A program made the position numbers and the translations under genes. Shown here piece after piece: positions 35,330-47,680 of a DNA stretch of 64,000 nucleotides; the stretch's first letter is position 1, and each line of letters opens with the position of its first letter. The stretch comes from Piezodorus guildinii (taxonomy: Eukaryota; Arthropoda; Insecta; Hemiptera; Pentatomidae), in contig CM041292.1 of the NCBI GenBank assembly GCA_023052935.1, positions 87,093,169 through 87,157,168 of the forward strand, in the 5' to 3' direction. The notes beneath the pieces were generated by a model, which did no database searches, had not been told where the DNA came from, and was given only the letters and a program-made list of their open reading frames with translations.

Positions 35330-37770
35330 GCAATCGCGATGTAACATCCAGTTAAAAAACGTAATGAGAACGTGCAAAAACACAATAAATAATTTATACT
35401 TCAAATTATAACATAATATCTACGGTATATAGAAATTCCCAAGCGCATAAAATGTTCAAAACACGCAATCCAAATCCCCTAAAACAAAAATAAAGAAAGA
35501 CTACTCTATCAAAATATAAAATAATATTAGCACTAAGTTGAAACGCGCGCGCGATATAGAATAAGCAGTCCAAAAAAAGTTTTTTCATAAGCACCCAAAA
35601 AACACGAGTATAGATCCCTATAACAATAAAAAGATTAGAAGTAAATGCAAGTTGAAATGCGAACAAGCGACAATAAATACAGCTCAAAAAGCGTAATTAC
35701 AAGACCCACAAATACAATTAATAACCTATATATCAATAAAATACTTAATATAATATAATTAATCCCTATATCAATAAAAAACATTAACAGTAAATGCGAG
35801 TTGAAATACGCATGAGCGATAAAAAATGCAGCTCGAAAAACGTAATCATAACCACCCGAAAGCACAATAATTAATCCCTATACCAATAAAAAACATTAAA
35901 AGTAAGTGCAAGTTGAAATACGCATGAGCGATAAAAGATGGAGCTCAAAAAACGTAATCATAACCACCCGAATGCACAATAATTCACCCCTATATCAATA
36001 AAAAACATTAAAAGTTAATGCGAGTTTCAATACGCATGAGCGATAAAAGATAGAGCTCAAAAAACGTAACCATAACCACCCGAAAGCACAATAATTAATC
36101 CCTATATCAATAAAAAACATTAACAGTAAATGCGAGTTGAAATACGCATGAGCGATAAAAAATACATCTCGAAAAACGTTATTATAATACCCGAAAACAT
36201 ATTAATTAATCCCTATATCAATAAAAAAACTTTAAAAGTAAATGCAAGTTGAAATGCGAACAAGCGACAATAAATACAGCTCAAAAAGCGTAATTACAAG
36301 ACCCACAAATACAATTAATAACCTATATATCAATAAAATACATTAAAAGTAAATGCGAGTTGAAATACGCATGAGCGATAAAAGATAGAGCTCAAAAAAA
36401 CGTAACCATAACCACCCGAAAGCACAATAATTAATCCCTATATCAATAAAAAACATTAACAGTAAATGCGAGTTGAAATACGCATGAGCGATAAAAAATG
36501 CAGCTCGAAAAACGTAATCATAACCACCCGAAAGCACAATAATTAATCCCTATATCAATAAAAACATTAAAAGTAAGTGCAAGTTGAAATACGCATGAGC
36601 GATAAAAGATGGAGCTCAAAAAACGTAATCATAACCACCCGAATGCACAATAATTCATCCCTATATCAATAAAAAACATTAAAAGTTAATGCGAGTTAAA
36701 ATACGCATGAGCGATAAAAAATGCAGCTCGAAAAACGTAATCATAACCACCGGAAGCACAATAATTAATCCCTATATCAATAAAAAACATTAACAGTAAA
36801 TGCGAGTTGAAATACGCATGAGCGATAAAAAATACATCTCGAAAAACGTAATTGTAATACCCGAAAACACATTAATTAATCCCTATATCAATAAAAAAAC
36901 ATTAAAAGTAAATGCGAGTTAATATGCACGCGAGCGATAAAAAATACAGCTCAAAAAGCGTAATTACAAGACCCACAAATACAATTAATAACCTATATAT
37001 CAATAAAATACATTAAAAGTAAATGCGAGTTGAAATACGCATGAGCGATAAAAGATAGAGCTCAAAAAACGTAACCATAACCACCCGAAAGCACAATAAT
37101 TAATCCCTATATCAATAAAAAACATTAACAGTAAATGCGAGTTGAAATACGCATGAGCGATAAAAAATGCAGCTCGAAAAACGTAATCATAACCACCCGA
37201 AAGCACAATAATTAATCCCTATATCAATAAAAAACATTAAAAGTAAGTGCAAGTTGAAATACGCATGAGCGATAAAAGATGGAGCTCAAAAAACGTAATC
37301 ATAACCACCCGAATGCACAATAATTCATCCCTATATCAATAAAAAACATTAAAAGTTAATGCGAGTTAAAATACGCATGAGCGATAAAAAATGCAGCTCG
37401 AAAAACGTAATCATAACCACCCGAAAGCACAATAATTAATCCCTATATCAATAAAAAACATTAAAAGTAAGTGCAAGTTGAAATACGCATGAGCGATAAA
37501 AGATGGAGCTCAAAAAACGTAATCATAACCACCCGAATGCACAATAATTCATCCCTATATCAATAAAAAACATTAAAAGTTAATGCGAGTTAAAATACGC
37601 ATGAGCGATAAAAAATGCAGCTCGAAAAACGTAATCATAACCACCCGGAAGCACAATAATTAATCCCTATATCAATAAAAAACATTAACAGTAAATGCGA
37701 GTTGAAATACGCATGAGCGATAAAAAATACATCTCGAAAAACGTAATTATAATACCCGAAAACACATTAA
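35330..37770 (-). repeat. 112-bp tandem array, inverted, about 22 copies with higher-order pattern
   Basis: The unit is the reverse complement of the forward array unit, with variants such as GCATGAGCGATAAAAAATGC and GCATGAGCGATAAAAGATGG. Sets of variants recur about every 670 bases (six units), for example ending near 35865, 36537 and 37206. The first copies next to the centre are the most diverged. Short ORFs here are by-products of the repeat. Confidence 0.93.
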
Positions 37771-37998
37771 TTATTCCCAAAAACTATCCCTCCCCTCTAA
37801 AAATTCAAAATCAACAACTATTTTAAAACTAAATATTTTTTTAAATTTAGTTCGTAAAAAACAGAACTTGATATCAAATATCTAAAAAAAACAGTGATAT
37901 GATATGCCAAAATTATTAAAAATGTCATAATTTTAATTAAACTAATTATTTTTCAATAAATAAATAAATAAAACGGAATATTTAAGGCTAGAAGTGAA

Positions 37999-38188
37999 GA
38001 AAAAGGTGACATTTGACTTGGAAAAGGTAACATTTGAAATGGAAAAGGTGACATTTGACTTGGAAAAGGTAACATTTGAAATGGAAAAGGTGACATTTGA
38101 AATGGAAAGGGTTACATTTGACTTGGAAAAGGTTACATTTGACTTGGAAAAAGTTACATTTGACATGGAAAAGGTTACAATTGACTTG
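37999..38188 (+). repeat. 21-bp minisatellite, right arm
   Basis: It mirrors the left arm copy unit for unit; the encoded heptads differ at one position only (DME for DLE in the eighth unit). The reading frame again opens with GTG. Confidence 0.9.
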
Positions 38189-38199
38189 GAAATGCTATA

Positions 38200-38338
38200 T
38201 ATTGCGCCCCATCCGAAGGACGACATTCCAATGATATTTTACTGCATTTAAATACCAGAGAGCAATCTGCCGGGTTGGAACTCACGACTATGGACATATA
38301 AGGCTATTATGCTAGCCACTGCACTACAGGTGACCCCA
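38200..38338 (-). repeat. SINE-A copy 4, head half
   Basis: The minus strand begins with GGGGTCACCTGTAGTGCAGT, has A- and B-box-like blocks (GAGTTCCAACCC) and continues to GTCCTTCGGATGGGGC. There the foldback begins; the family consensus continues at 30788. Confidence 0.85.
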
Positions 38339-38512
38339 TGCTATTTTTTTTGTAATATATTATTTTTAAATGTCTTATATCTCTTATCATGAGGAAACAA
38401 ATGATTCATTTGTTCATTTGTTTCAACTCATTTCTTCAATGAGTGAGCTTTATATTTATGGACTTCCCAAATTATAGTTAAGTGTAATACTGTCAGAGCA
38501 CCACATCTTTTG
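38339..38512 (-). repeat. Leader repeat shared with 13097-13264
   Basis: It is the reverse complement of the stretch before SINE-A copy 1 and sits in the same place relative to SINE-A copy 4. It has an internal tandem ATGATTCATTTGTTCATTTG expansion not present in the other copy. Confidence 0.75.
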
Positions 38513-38691
38513 GAATCATTACTTTAACGAGTTCCACAGTCTCGGGACCACCATTTTACGTTCCCTCCGAAGGACAGCATAACCAAGGATTTCCTACTCC
38601 ATTTAAATATCTTAGGGCCATCAGCCAGGTTTGAACCCTCTAACCAAGGGCATAGAAGGCTGTTAGCTAGAAACTACACCACAGTTGACCA
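38513..38691 (-). repeat. SINE-A copy 5, truncated
   Basis: The head (GGTCAACTGTGGTGTAGTTT), B box GGTTCAAACC and GGTGGTCCCGAGACTGTGG blocks are present, but the tail part is missing and merges into the leader repeat. Confidence 0.8.
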
Positions 38692-41600
38692 CTAAACACA
38701 TTAGTTAATTACCAATTGAGCATAAAGTAGTACAAATAAAAAGTTTCTTCAAATTATATTACTTTTTAAAGTATTTAGTAAAAACAACTAAAAATGGTTG
38801 AGTTCTGAATTTATTTGCAACTAATTGTCCGGTAGCAGAGGTTCAGTTAACTGCTTGCGGATTTATTTTTTTAAACAATTAATTCTTACTGACATAATTT
38901 TTTCGGACATATCTTTATGACATATATATGGTATTCTTATATTTAGTTACTGTGGATTATACCGGAATAGTAGTTTAATGAACAAAAACTTTTTGAAATG
39001 CTATTAAAGAACATATAAGAATAATGTAATGATGATTAACAAAAATAAAAGACCGAATCCTTTCTTTTCCCCTGATTCATTTGATAAAATCACTGAGAAT
39101 GGTGAAATAGTAATAGTTAAAAAGATACATCACTCAAATAATAGTTTTAAATCAAGTGTATGTGCTATAAATTTCTTTCTTGAGATTATTTTTTATTATT
39201 AAATTATGAGCTGAAGAGAAAATTAAAAACGAAAAAAATGACTAGGAAACGATAAGAAAGATATCTTACACACACACAAAAGAAAGACATCTTGACCCAA
39301 TTGTCATATTGAAGAATTAGAAATTTAATTACACGAACGCGAAATACAGAATCTAAAGAAATAAAACAAAACACTGAAAAGGACAACGCAATAATTTAAT
39401 AATTCCAGTTAGTTATACAACAAAATAATAATAATTATATTATATTAAATTTAGTATTTTATTAAAAACACTAACTAGATCACATTACGTAAGAGTCCAA
39501 TGTAAAATATATTAAATACTAGAAACTATGGAGTGAATGTATATTTTATAAATAAGAACGCATATAAACTATCAACACACACTTATATTTGAACTAATAA
39601 TCACATATTGTTTTAAAACTGTACAGATGTATTCTATACAAATAAAGATTGATGTAAAAAAATCACATATGTAAATATATGGGAAGGTTACTGGGAACCA
39701 GTGTTGCCACAGTTAAACAATTATTTTTTTTTACGTTTTAGAAAAACATATTTTTCAACCATTTAGAATAGTAATAAAAACCATCCTATCTTTCAAGTTG
39801 GACCAAATAACAGATACTTACGAAGTTTGATCAAATTCGGTTCAGTAATTTCAGAGTTTATCGCGAACAAACATCGTGACACGAGATTTTTATATGTATA
39901 GATATGTTCATTAATACTAGCCTCATTGAGGTATTTTGTTACAGGTAGTTGTGAAGATATTTTTTTTTAACTTAATAATTTTATTTGCACCTCTATACAA
40001 TCAGCAAATGAGTTATATTTCATAAACATAGCATGGACTGGCATGAGGGAGACAGCACCCAGCACCCTGACATTCAAAAACAAACTATTTTTTGTGTGTA
40101 GATAATTAATCAACCATCTTGTAATTGGGCATCAGGCATATTTAAAAAGCTTTTCCTTGGAGTTATCAAATAACTAATCAATAATGAATGAATCTGCCAG
40201 AAAAAGAATAATTTATGAATCATTATTAAAAAAAAAAATGATCAAAAAACTGTTTCTTTGAATGAATTATGGTTCTCTAAACGGGATGTTTAGAACCAAA
40301 GAGATTGTGATAAAGTAGCGGAGACCAAGGATCATTTTAGTGTGGCCATTTTAGTGTAACGTTTTAGCCAAATATAAAAAAATTATATTCCCAAGAGGTC
40401 TCGTAAAAAAGCCATAGCTGGCACGAACAGCATTTCACTAACGTATATATGAAATATATAGGAAGAACAAGTAAACGTGGAAATTTTTAACAGAAATAAA
40501 ATGTTTAAAGTCTTCTACCCTCAGCCATCGGAGCAATAGACTCGAAGAACAGCGACGGCTGACGGGCAAATTAATAGGATGATTATAATTTATTATTTTC
40601 TTAATCGATTAAAAAGGTCCATACTTAATTAATAAAAATAATGCAAAATAAATTTTATACTTTAGTATTTTTAACTTTGTTATCTTTTCTTTTTGAATAT
40701 TAATTTGCACCTACCCATAATAATAAAACACTTCAGCAAATGCGTGAAAGTAATCGGAGATGCAGACATTTCAGGAGTGGATATAAAAAGTTAGAAACGT
40801 ACTATATAAAGCACTTCTTAACTTTCCAACCTGAATACATTACATTAAATTTGTATGTGCTTTAAATAATTTTTAGAAAATCCATAGACTCCAAGAGCTA
40901 ACCAGTAAAGAACACGTACAGAACATAACTTAATCGTTAAAGTTGGCGAAAAAACAAAAAAGTCATGTTTTTTAATAGTAACTTCATGGTAGAATATAAC
41001 GCGATAGCATTTGTTTATGCTTTTCAACCATTGTTTCTATTGTTCAGATCTATTTTTGTTTTCAGATAAAAAATATGTGCAATGACAATAGCAAGTTAAA
41101 AGACTCCATAAGTTAGCTACTTACCACGGCTCAGAAAAAAAAGTCTTTAACAATTTTAAATGTGCGTCTTTGGAATGAAACTTGCATTTAACTCAAACTT
41201 CGTGCTCAGTACTTAGGCCAAGTACTGCATCCAAGAAGCCAAGTCTAATATGTTTCTCTCTGATAAAATGACAATCATTAAAATTAATTTCATTAGATTC
41301 AGCTTTCCAGGACATTCTCTATATGTTATGTACGAGTCGTATGTCTTAAATAAGAATTATCTCTACGAACTATCTGACCTTTGGACAATGATCTATCCTA
41401 TTATTTTTTTTTTATTAAAAAAAAAAAAAAATGTCCTACTTTTGCAAATATTTCATAGGATAAGACATTAAAATCAGAATCAGGACAAACACCAAAAGAT
41501 AACTTTTCTACTGAGTTCAAAATGTGAATTATAATGATAAAAAACATTCAACTAAATCTGATCAAATTTTATTAAAATAAAATTCATGAGCAGACAAATT

Positions 41601-42964
41601 AAAAATTTCAGTATTGATGGACAGCGCAATAATCCAAGAAAAAATAAAAATAGTAATATGTATTTCTTTGATTTACAGTTAAAGTGAACAACTGTAAATG
41701 TCGAAATTTCACAAGATTAGCTCAAAGTGATTTAAGAATCAGTAGGAAACAACAACAGGTTGTTTTAGACAAGGCCGCTTTTAACAACCTTCTAATGTAT
41801 GCTAGAATTTGGTCGTTCTAGAATAGATTGCATTGCTTTTTTAAAATGATAGACAAGTCTCATTATCCTGAAGTATTAGTTTTAGCCGTTTTCACATTAC
41901 TGTACATACTAAAACTATGGAAATTCACTTTCTTATTCATTTAATATGCTGTAAGAAAAGCGATATTTTTGAAATCTGGGTTTCTGTCAGAAATAACGTA
42001 ATAAGGTCTCCTGATTCAGAAGTCTTGAGTCCAAATAACCAAGTCTGCGTTTGTAACTACAAAGTTTGGCTCGAAAATGAATAATAGTATGAAAATGATA
42101 CTACATATTTAAGACAGGGATTGACAAGAGATGTTACAACAAACTTGTCACCAAACCGAAAGTGCCTCTCTTAACATCATCGATTACACCATTCACCATT
42201 ACTTCGAAAACGGCTAACAATTTTGATTGAACGAGATTTGATTAATATAGATCTTTTAAAAAGTGAGGGTTATATGATTGAAACAGTTTGAAAGATCTTA
42301 AATGCTGAGTCATTAATACTTCTTCCCTAAAAGTGCTCTATGTACGAGGTACTTTTAGACCCGTTAAGACTATTTGAAATATGAAAAGTCTCTCATTGTT
42401 AGTAGTAAATATAATAAATGCATGAAAATATAGAAATAAAATAATTTTATATTTTAAATATATAAATACTATGATCAACAGTCATGTTATTCATAAAGGA
42501 GATATATTTTATATGTGAAAAAAGTTTTTCGTAAATGAGAGTAATAATAAAGAAGATTAACAATGGTTAAAAAGCTTTTAGAAAAATCTCATATAAATAT
42601 TCAAATTTTTTTAAGAAAATGGAATAAAAAATAAAATAAACAAAAAAACACATACCTCAAGGTACAGAGTTCAGTAAATGTAAATATATATATAAATATG
42701 CACATACATACAAATGTATATATAAAATAAAAATAAGAAATAATGTCTTTAGGCTTATCACACGCAACCACTAGGTTTTCCACACATTTTGTGTACCGAA
42801 GTTTAAAGGTTCCAAGTTTTCAGCGAAAATAATAATTTATGCTGCTAAATTATTCAATCGAAAATGTATAGGAAATCACTGTAAACATTTTCAATGTATT
42901 TCAAGTATGGTGATGTATAATGTAAGCCCAATATATTTTAACATCCTCTTTATAGATAAAGTGA
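38692..42964. other. AT-rich DNA, largely without recognised features
   Basis: No protein-like reading was found. 39780-39905 has the block GTTTATCGCGAACAAACATC then GTGACACGAGATTTTTATAT, which looks like the end of a dispersed insect repeat, but no second copy is in this window. Confidence 0.4.
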
Positions 42965-43092
42965 TAAAACGGCCGAGCTCGGAGGGGATTTCGCCGAGAT
43001 GAACCTTTCCCAAATTTTGGGGTACCCGCTTTACAGAGGCTGCACAAGCCACAGGAGGGTTCCCCCACAGCTGAAATAACAGAATAAATAAT
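42965..43092 (-). repeat. SINE-B fragment
   Basis: The body resembles that of the SINE at 47681-47965: GGCCGAG, CGCCGAGATGA, GGGTACCCGCTTTA, AGAGGCTG, AGGAGGGTTCCCCC and CTGAAATAACAGAATAAA appear in the same order on the plus strand. The tRNA-like head is missing. Confidence 0.6.
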
Positions 43093-43100
43093 TATTCTAC

Positions 43101-43416
43101 ACTCAAATATGCACACCTTAACTTCCTTTTATTATATATTTATTTTCTTTCGCAATTCGTTACATCGTTTTTAAACGTTTTGGGGTTCTTCCCCATTATC
43201 AAGACTTTTTTAAAAACACTTTTAAATATATCACTCTTTATTTTACATTTATAGCTTTCAGTATTCGTCCACAGCGAAGTTTATTGGCTGACTGTTTCTA
43301 TTATTTTCTAGGATTGATAATGGGGAAAGAACCCTGAAACATTGAAAAACGATGTAACAAATTGTGAAAGAAAATAAATATATAATAAAAGTAAGTTAAG
43401 GTGTGCGTATTTGAGT
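43101..43416. mobile_element. 316-bp foldback MITE with arms of about 105 bp
   Basis: The left arm ACTCAAATATGCACACCTTA onward to about 43205 is the reverse complement of about 43312-43416, with scattered mismatches. The loop is about 105 bp and non-coding. Each arm contains TTGATAATGGGGAAGAACCC followed by AAAAC or GAAAC, a hammerhead-like hairpin motif. No transposase and no clear target duplication. Confidence 0.85.
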
Positions 43417-43974
43417 TGAAATATTGAGTAAAACTTCCTGAAAAATAAAAAATAAAATAAAATAATCATTCTAACATAGCTGGAATTTGAAGCCCGGACC
43501 TGAATAAAATCAGACTCGTAGTCATCCCAAATGTCACGAAATAAATATTAAGAAACTTGGGAATCGAGTTCAGAACTGTCTGCTTTGAAACCTTCCAATG
43601 CAGTCTTTGTGTTTCTAAATGGTTGGAAGCTAGCATGCAAATTTCCTTCACCTGATGGTGTACGACAAAGTCCTATCAAAGTGTGTATACAAAGTCTTAA
43701 GTCTTATATGATGAAAGAATAACTGATCGTAAAATGAATTACAGCAGAAGTTAGTTGGGGTGCGGTCTGTTAAGAAATTGTTCGCAGATTTCTTCACCTA
43801 CCCCGCCCCGAACCAATTCCTATAAATATTTTTTAAGTAAATGCATAGTTTACTTAATCAGACCAGAATCTGCATCAGAAAATTTAAATATCCCTCCTCG
43901 TTACCATTTTAGTAGTCAAAAAATCTGAACTAATCAGAAAAAATCTTATCCAACGGTATATTACAAGTCTATAT

Positions 43975-44160
43975 TACAGTTCTTATTATCACACACACAC
44001 GACCACAGACATACGTGTCTACACAGACCTTTTTTGCAGGACTTAATTATTTGGAATCAGAGGCCCTAAAACGTCTATTCCCATTGTAACATAGAATTCG
44101 AAAATTTTCACGATCGCAATATTCCCCTTACTATATATTGTATATATAGGTAAGTAAGAG
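43975..44160 (+). repeat. Dispersed repeat D2, copy 1
   Basis: It shares with 59680-59857 a CA-rich start (ACACACACACGACCACAGAC), a TTTTTTGCAGGACTTAATTA-like block, AAAACGTCTATTCCCATTG, TCGCAATATT and the end TTACTATATATTGTATATAT then AGGTAAGTAAG. Class unknown. Confidence 0.65.
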
Positions 44161-45258
44161 TAAAAAAAACTAATTTCATAGTTTGATTGTCAGTAGTAAT
44201 ATTCCGGATAAGTATAGACAAATTTATTGCGGTCAACACACAACTTTCATTAGCCTCGATTGTTTAAAGCAATTGAAGAATTACTAAATAAAGTTAACGT
44301 TCCAAAAGTATTGAAGGATTATATTCTTGTATTTTTTACTTGGAAAATTGAACTCAGATATATTAAAAAAAATAATAGTAAGAAGAAGAAAATAGAGAGA
44401 ATGTTTCTAATCCATTTCAAAATATTAAAAAAAAAGAAGTGAGCATTGAGAATAGCAGTTTCAGAAAATCTATTTTTTCACCCATCAAATAGAATCCTCG
44501 ATTCGTATATTGAGGAGAATTGTCTACGAGACATACGTACTCATTTACAATTTCGTAGCAAGCTGTATCCGAATCAAAGGTACATATAAAACAAGACACC
44601 TGTTAGGAACGAATTTAGTCCCAGAAAGAAATATGTCGAAGCTAAGATCAAGGACATTCAGTTTAATTCCTAAAGGTCGCTATTATATTTTATTTTATTT
44701 TCAAATTTAATATGTAAATAAATAAATAATGAATGTAAATAAATAAAATAATTTTTATATACAAAGTTAGTTTTAAATATTAAAGAAATTTTTAAAAATT
44801 CTAGCCCCCAATGTTTATATATTCCATCTAGTATGAGCGACAACTTATACTTATTATAAGTTCACAGTTAATAGAATATATTTTCACGATATTACCGATT
44901 CAAAAAAATAAAATAAATAAATTGCAATTAACAAATCTTTTTGCATTTGAATAAAAGTTAGGAAGTGGAAAGTGATAATAATTGCTGAAAATGCGGTTAT
45001 TCATTAGAAGCAAAGGTTAAAAAATATCATGAAAATGCAATCCCCCCCCCTTAATTTAACTTTAATTACTTTAATAGAATTAATTTTTATAGAATAACTT
45101 AAAAGAATAGAGTTAATTTAATAGAATAGAATCAAAATCAGATGATTAAAAGATTATTTCCATATTAAAGAAAATCTTTATGGTAGCCATTGAATGAGTG
45201 GTTCGTTTTCAAAAACAAAACAACCCCGCTAATAAAAGTATTAAAGAATATATAAAAA

Positions 45259-45329
<71 letters not shown>

Positions 45330-46325
45330 CATTTTTATTGAGGTTCAAGTAAATTTCCTTTATAAAAACAAGCGACGGAAACACGGAGGTTAATTAAACA
45401 AGGTCCTTGTCCCTGCTTGAGGAAGATATGGTAATGACACTATAAATTTAGGGCTGTAGATGAAGTACTGACGAGGAAAATGTTTTGCAACTTGTCCCAC
45501 CTACCCTTGCCACCATTACCCAACCGACATTATATGGGTCAGCAATATTTATCCCCAAGTCCTACTCCCTCTTTTCTATAACTTACCAATATCTGTCCTC
45601 CTTGGCCAACTTTGAAGATATATTGTAAATTAAAAGGGACAAGGGCTTATGCGTGGTAAACGAAATGTACCTGCTCCAAACATTTGTTATGCGTTTTGCC
45701 AAGGGTGTATTTGTAAATAAACAGGTGATTTGCATTATCCGAGCACACATTATGAAAATGTCCTGGTAGGAACTAAAGATTAAAAACAGGTATTCGATTA
45801 ATTCTTGTAGGTTATTAAGCATAATATAATATATTCCTTATTTATAATGTACAATGTTATACAAATGAGTTTTAATACCATCATACACAGGACCTTAATA
45901 GGCTTATATAACCTTCGAAGACACATTTTTCAGATCCAAGATAAAAAAAAAAAAAATATGGATGAAAAACGAATTAAATCATTCCAAACAAGACTACCAT
46001 GACCGAGTGATTTAAGAAGTATTATATTCTGAGTCATCTTTCTACTATAACAAATTTATAACGTATAAATAGAACCCTCCTCAAATCTATCAGTAACATT
46101 AACTATTGACGAAGATCAAGCGACTGAAACAGTATGGAAAAGCAAAGTAATTGAATCAAACCAACGGATTCCACAAAGTAGAAAAAAATCATACAAATTG
46201 TCAATCCTCCTTATTATAATAGCAAAAACATTCGAGCAAATTATTTATACTACTTTTTCTATTCTATTCTAATTAGCACTATTACATATATTAATAGACT
46301 GAAACTGAAGTCAGTTATTAATACT
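44161..46325. other. AT-rich DNA with a (TA)n tract
   Basis: A (TA)n microsatellite of about 75 bases lies at 45254-45327. Otherwise no gene or shared repeat was recognised. Confidence 0.4.
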
Positions 46326-47620
46326 TCAAATGGAATGATTTAATACATACCCACACAAAAACACATAACACACACACACCACGCAGTCGTAATCGAGGCG
46401 AAATATAAAGACGAAGTAGCCTTGAAAGCAAACCAGAGTATCTCTCTGATCCGTGATTGGCTGACATCGGTGGGGCTCCAGCTGGCAGAAAGGAAAACAG
46501 AGGCGCTTCTTATAAGTAGCCGCAAAAGGAAAGAAGAAATAATCCTGAGGGTGGGCAGGCAAGAGTTACGGTCCCAGCCCTCACTGAGAAATCTTGGGGT
46601 TATAATTGATGAAAGGCTTAAATAGAAGGGGCATATCCAGAAAGTATACATCAAAGCAGCAAGAGTGACCACAGCTCTAGCCCGATTAATGCCCAACGTG
46701 GGCGGACCTAGAAGTAGTCTATTAATGGCAAGCGTCGTCTCATCAACTCTTTTATACGCAGCCCCGATATGGAATAATGCCCTTGACACACTGACTTACA
46801 GGAGAGGAGACCCATGGTGTCCGTTTATCGCTGAAGCGCCCTGAGAGTGATAAGTGCGTTTCGCACAGTATCTTACGAAGCTGCATGTGTAGTGGCCAGG
46901 ATGCCACCCATTGAACTGCTGTCGGAGGAAAGGCAAGGTACGTATAAAAGTGCTGCCCAGATTCGTTGGGCCGAAGAGAGGAAACAGAAAGTCCACAAGT
47001 GGCAGCGACGCTGGGATTTGGCAGCGAGCGGAAGGTGGACCCATAAGCTGGTACCTTGCATCCAACACTGGATAAAAGCCATGGGGAAGTGGACCACTAC
47101 CTGACCCAAATGCTCACTGGACATGGATGCTTCAGATCCTACCAATTAAGGTTTAAGTTGGACAATACAGCAGAATGTCCAAGATGCCCAACAACAGATG
47201 ACACAGTAGAACACGTATTCTTCTGCTGTCCTCGCTTTCAAGTAAACAGGTAAGAATTTCGAGAAATATGCACATCAGAAGCTACACCTGACAACATCGT
47301 CAACCTTATCGCTAGTATCTCAGGAGAACTGGATGGCGGGCCAACGTCTGGCTGCGGACGTCACCAAGAAATTGAGAATGGAAGAGAGGAGAGGCGTGCC
47401 TAGGATAATAGGGTAAGGCGCCTAACAATGGGGCGGCACACAGCCACTACCCTCCACGAAGTAATGCCTAACGGTGGTCCCGTGGAGGGTGCGAAACAGG
47501 TGTAAGGAGGTTGGTTTTAGTGGGTAGAAATCCCACACACGGATACGTACGGTCCTATCCGCGTCTTTTGAAGATTTTCACCTACTCTCGTAATAAAAAC
47601 ACACACACACATATACCTTA
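46326..47620 (+). mobile_element. R1-clade (Waldo-like) non-LTR retrotransposon, 5'-truncated, in a CA microsatellite
   Basis: Reading starts in the late reverse transcriptase: LIRDWLTSVGLQLAERKTEA, then LRNLGVIIDERLK, a TAG where tryptophan is usual, and GHIQKVYIKAARVTTALARL. After a frameshift near 46840 come RVISAFRTVSYEAACVVARM and WQRRWDLAASGRWTHKLVPC, then LTQMLTGHGCFRSYQLRFKL with the CCHC knuckle CPRCPTTDDTVEHVFFCCPR. A 3' UTR with GGTTGGTTTTAGTGGGTAGA follows. Upstream is ACCCACACAAAAACACATAA plus (CA)n and downstream AAAAACACACACACAC. Both ends in (ACAY)-like DNA match the target preference of Waldo elements. It is dead. Confidence 0.85.
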
Positions 47621-47680
47621 GCTTAAAATAATTCAAAACAAATTCGTATTTTTCGACTTTTATCTTTTTTTAAAAATTGT

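Larger units (their letters stand above)
30789..38199. mobile_element. 7.4-kb foldback element made of inverted arms of tandem repeats
   Basis: The outer ends GCATTTCCAAGTCAATTGTA at the left and its reverse complement at the right mark two inverted arms. Each arm has, from outside in, a 21-bp minisatellite of nine units, about 160 bp of single-copy AT-rich sequence, an AGGGGAGGGATAG block, then an array of a 112-bp unit. The forward array covers about 31385-34925 and the inverted one about 35330-37770. The middle (34926-35330) is degenerate repeat. No transposase is encoded. The whole sits inside a SINE-A copy with TATA on both sides. It resembles Drosophila Foldback elements in design, not in sequence. 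Confidence 0.9.

Noticed and set aside
35406..37206. Several similar ORFs of 60-94 codons on the minus strand
   Set aside because: They recur with the 112-bp repeat and its higher-order period and match nothing; they are by-products of the array.
31385..37770. CRISPR array
   Set aside because: The repeats are contiguous 112-bp tandem units with no unique spacers, and the DNA is animal nuclear.
37994..38251. ORF of 85 codons with KVTFDLE heptads as a gene
   Set aside because: It opens with GTG, lies in the terminal minisatellite, and is mirrored in the other arm; the 21-bp period alone keeps the frame open.
46340..47145. Minus-strand ORFs of 78-149 codons
   Set aside because: They are antisense to the R1-type coding sequence, whose plus-strand motifs are clear.
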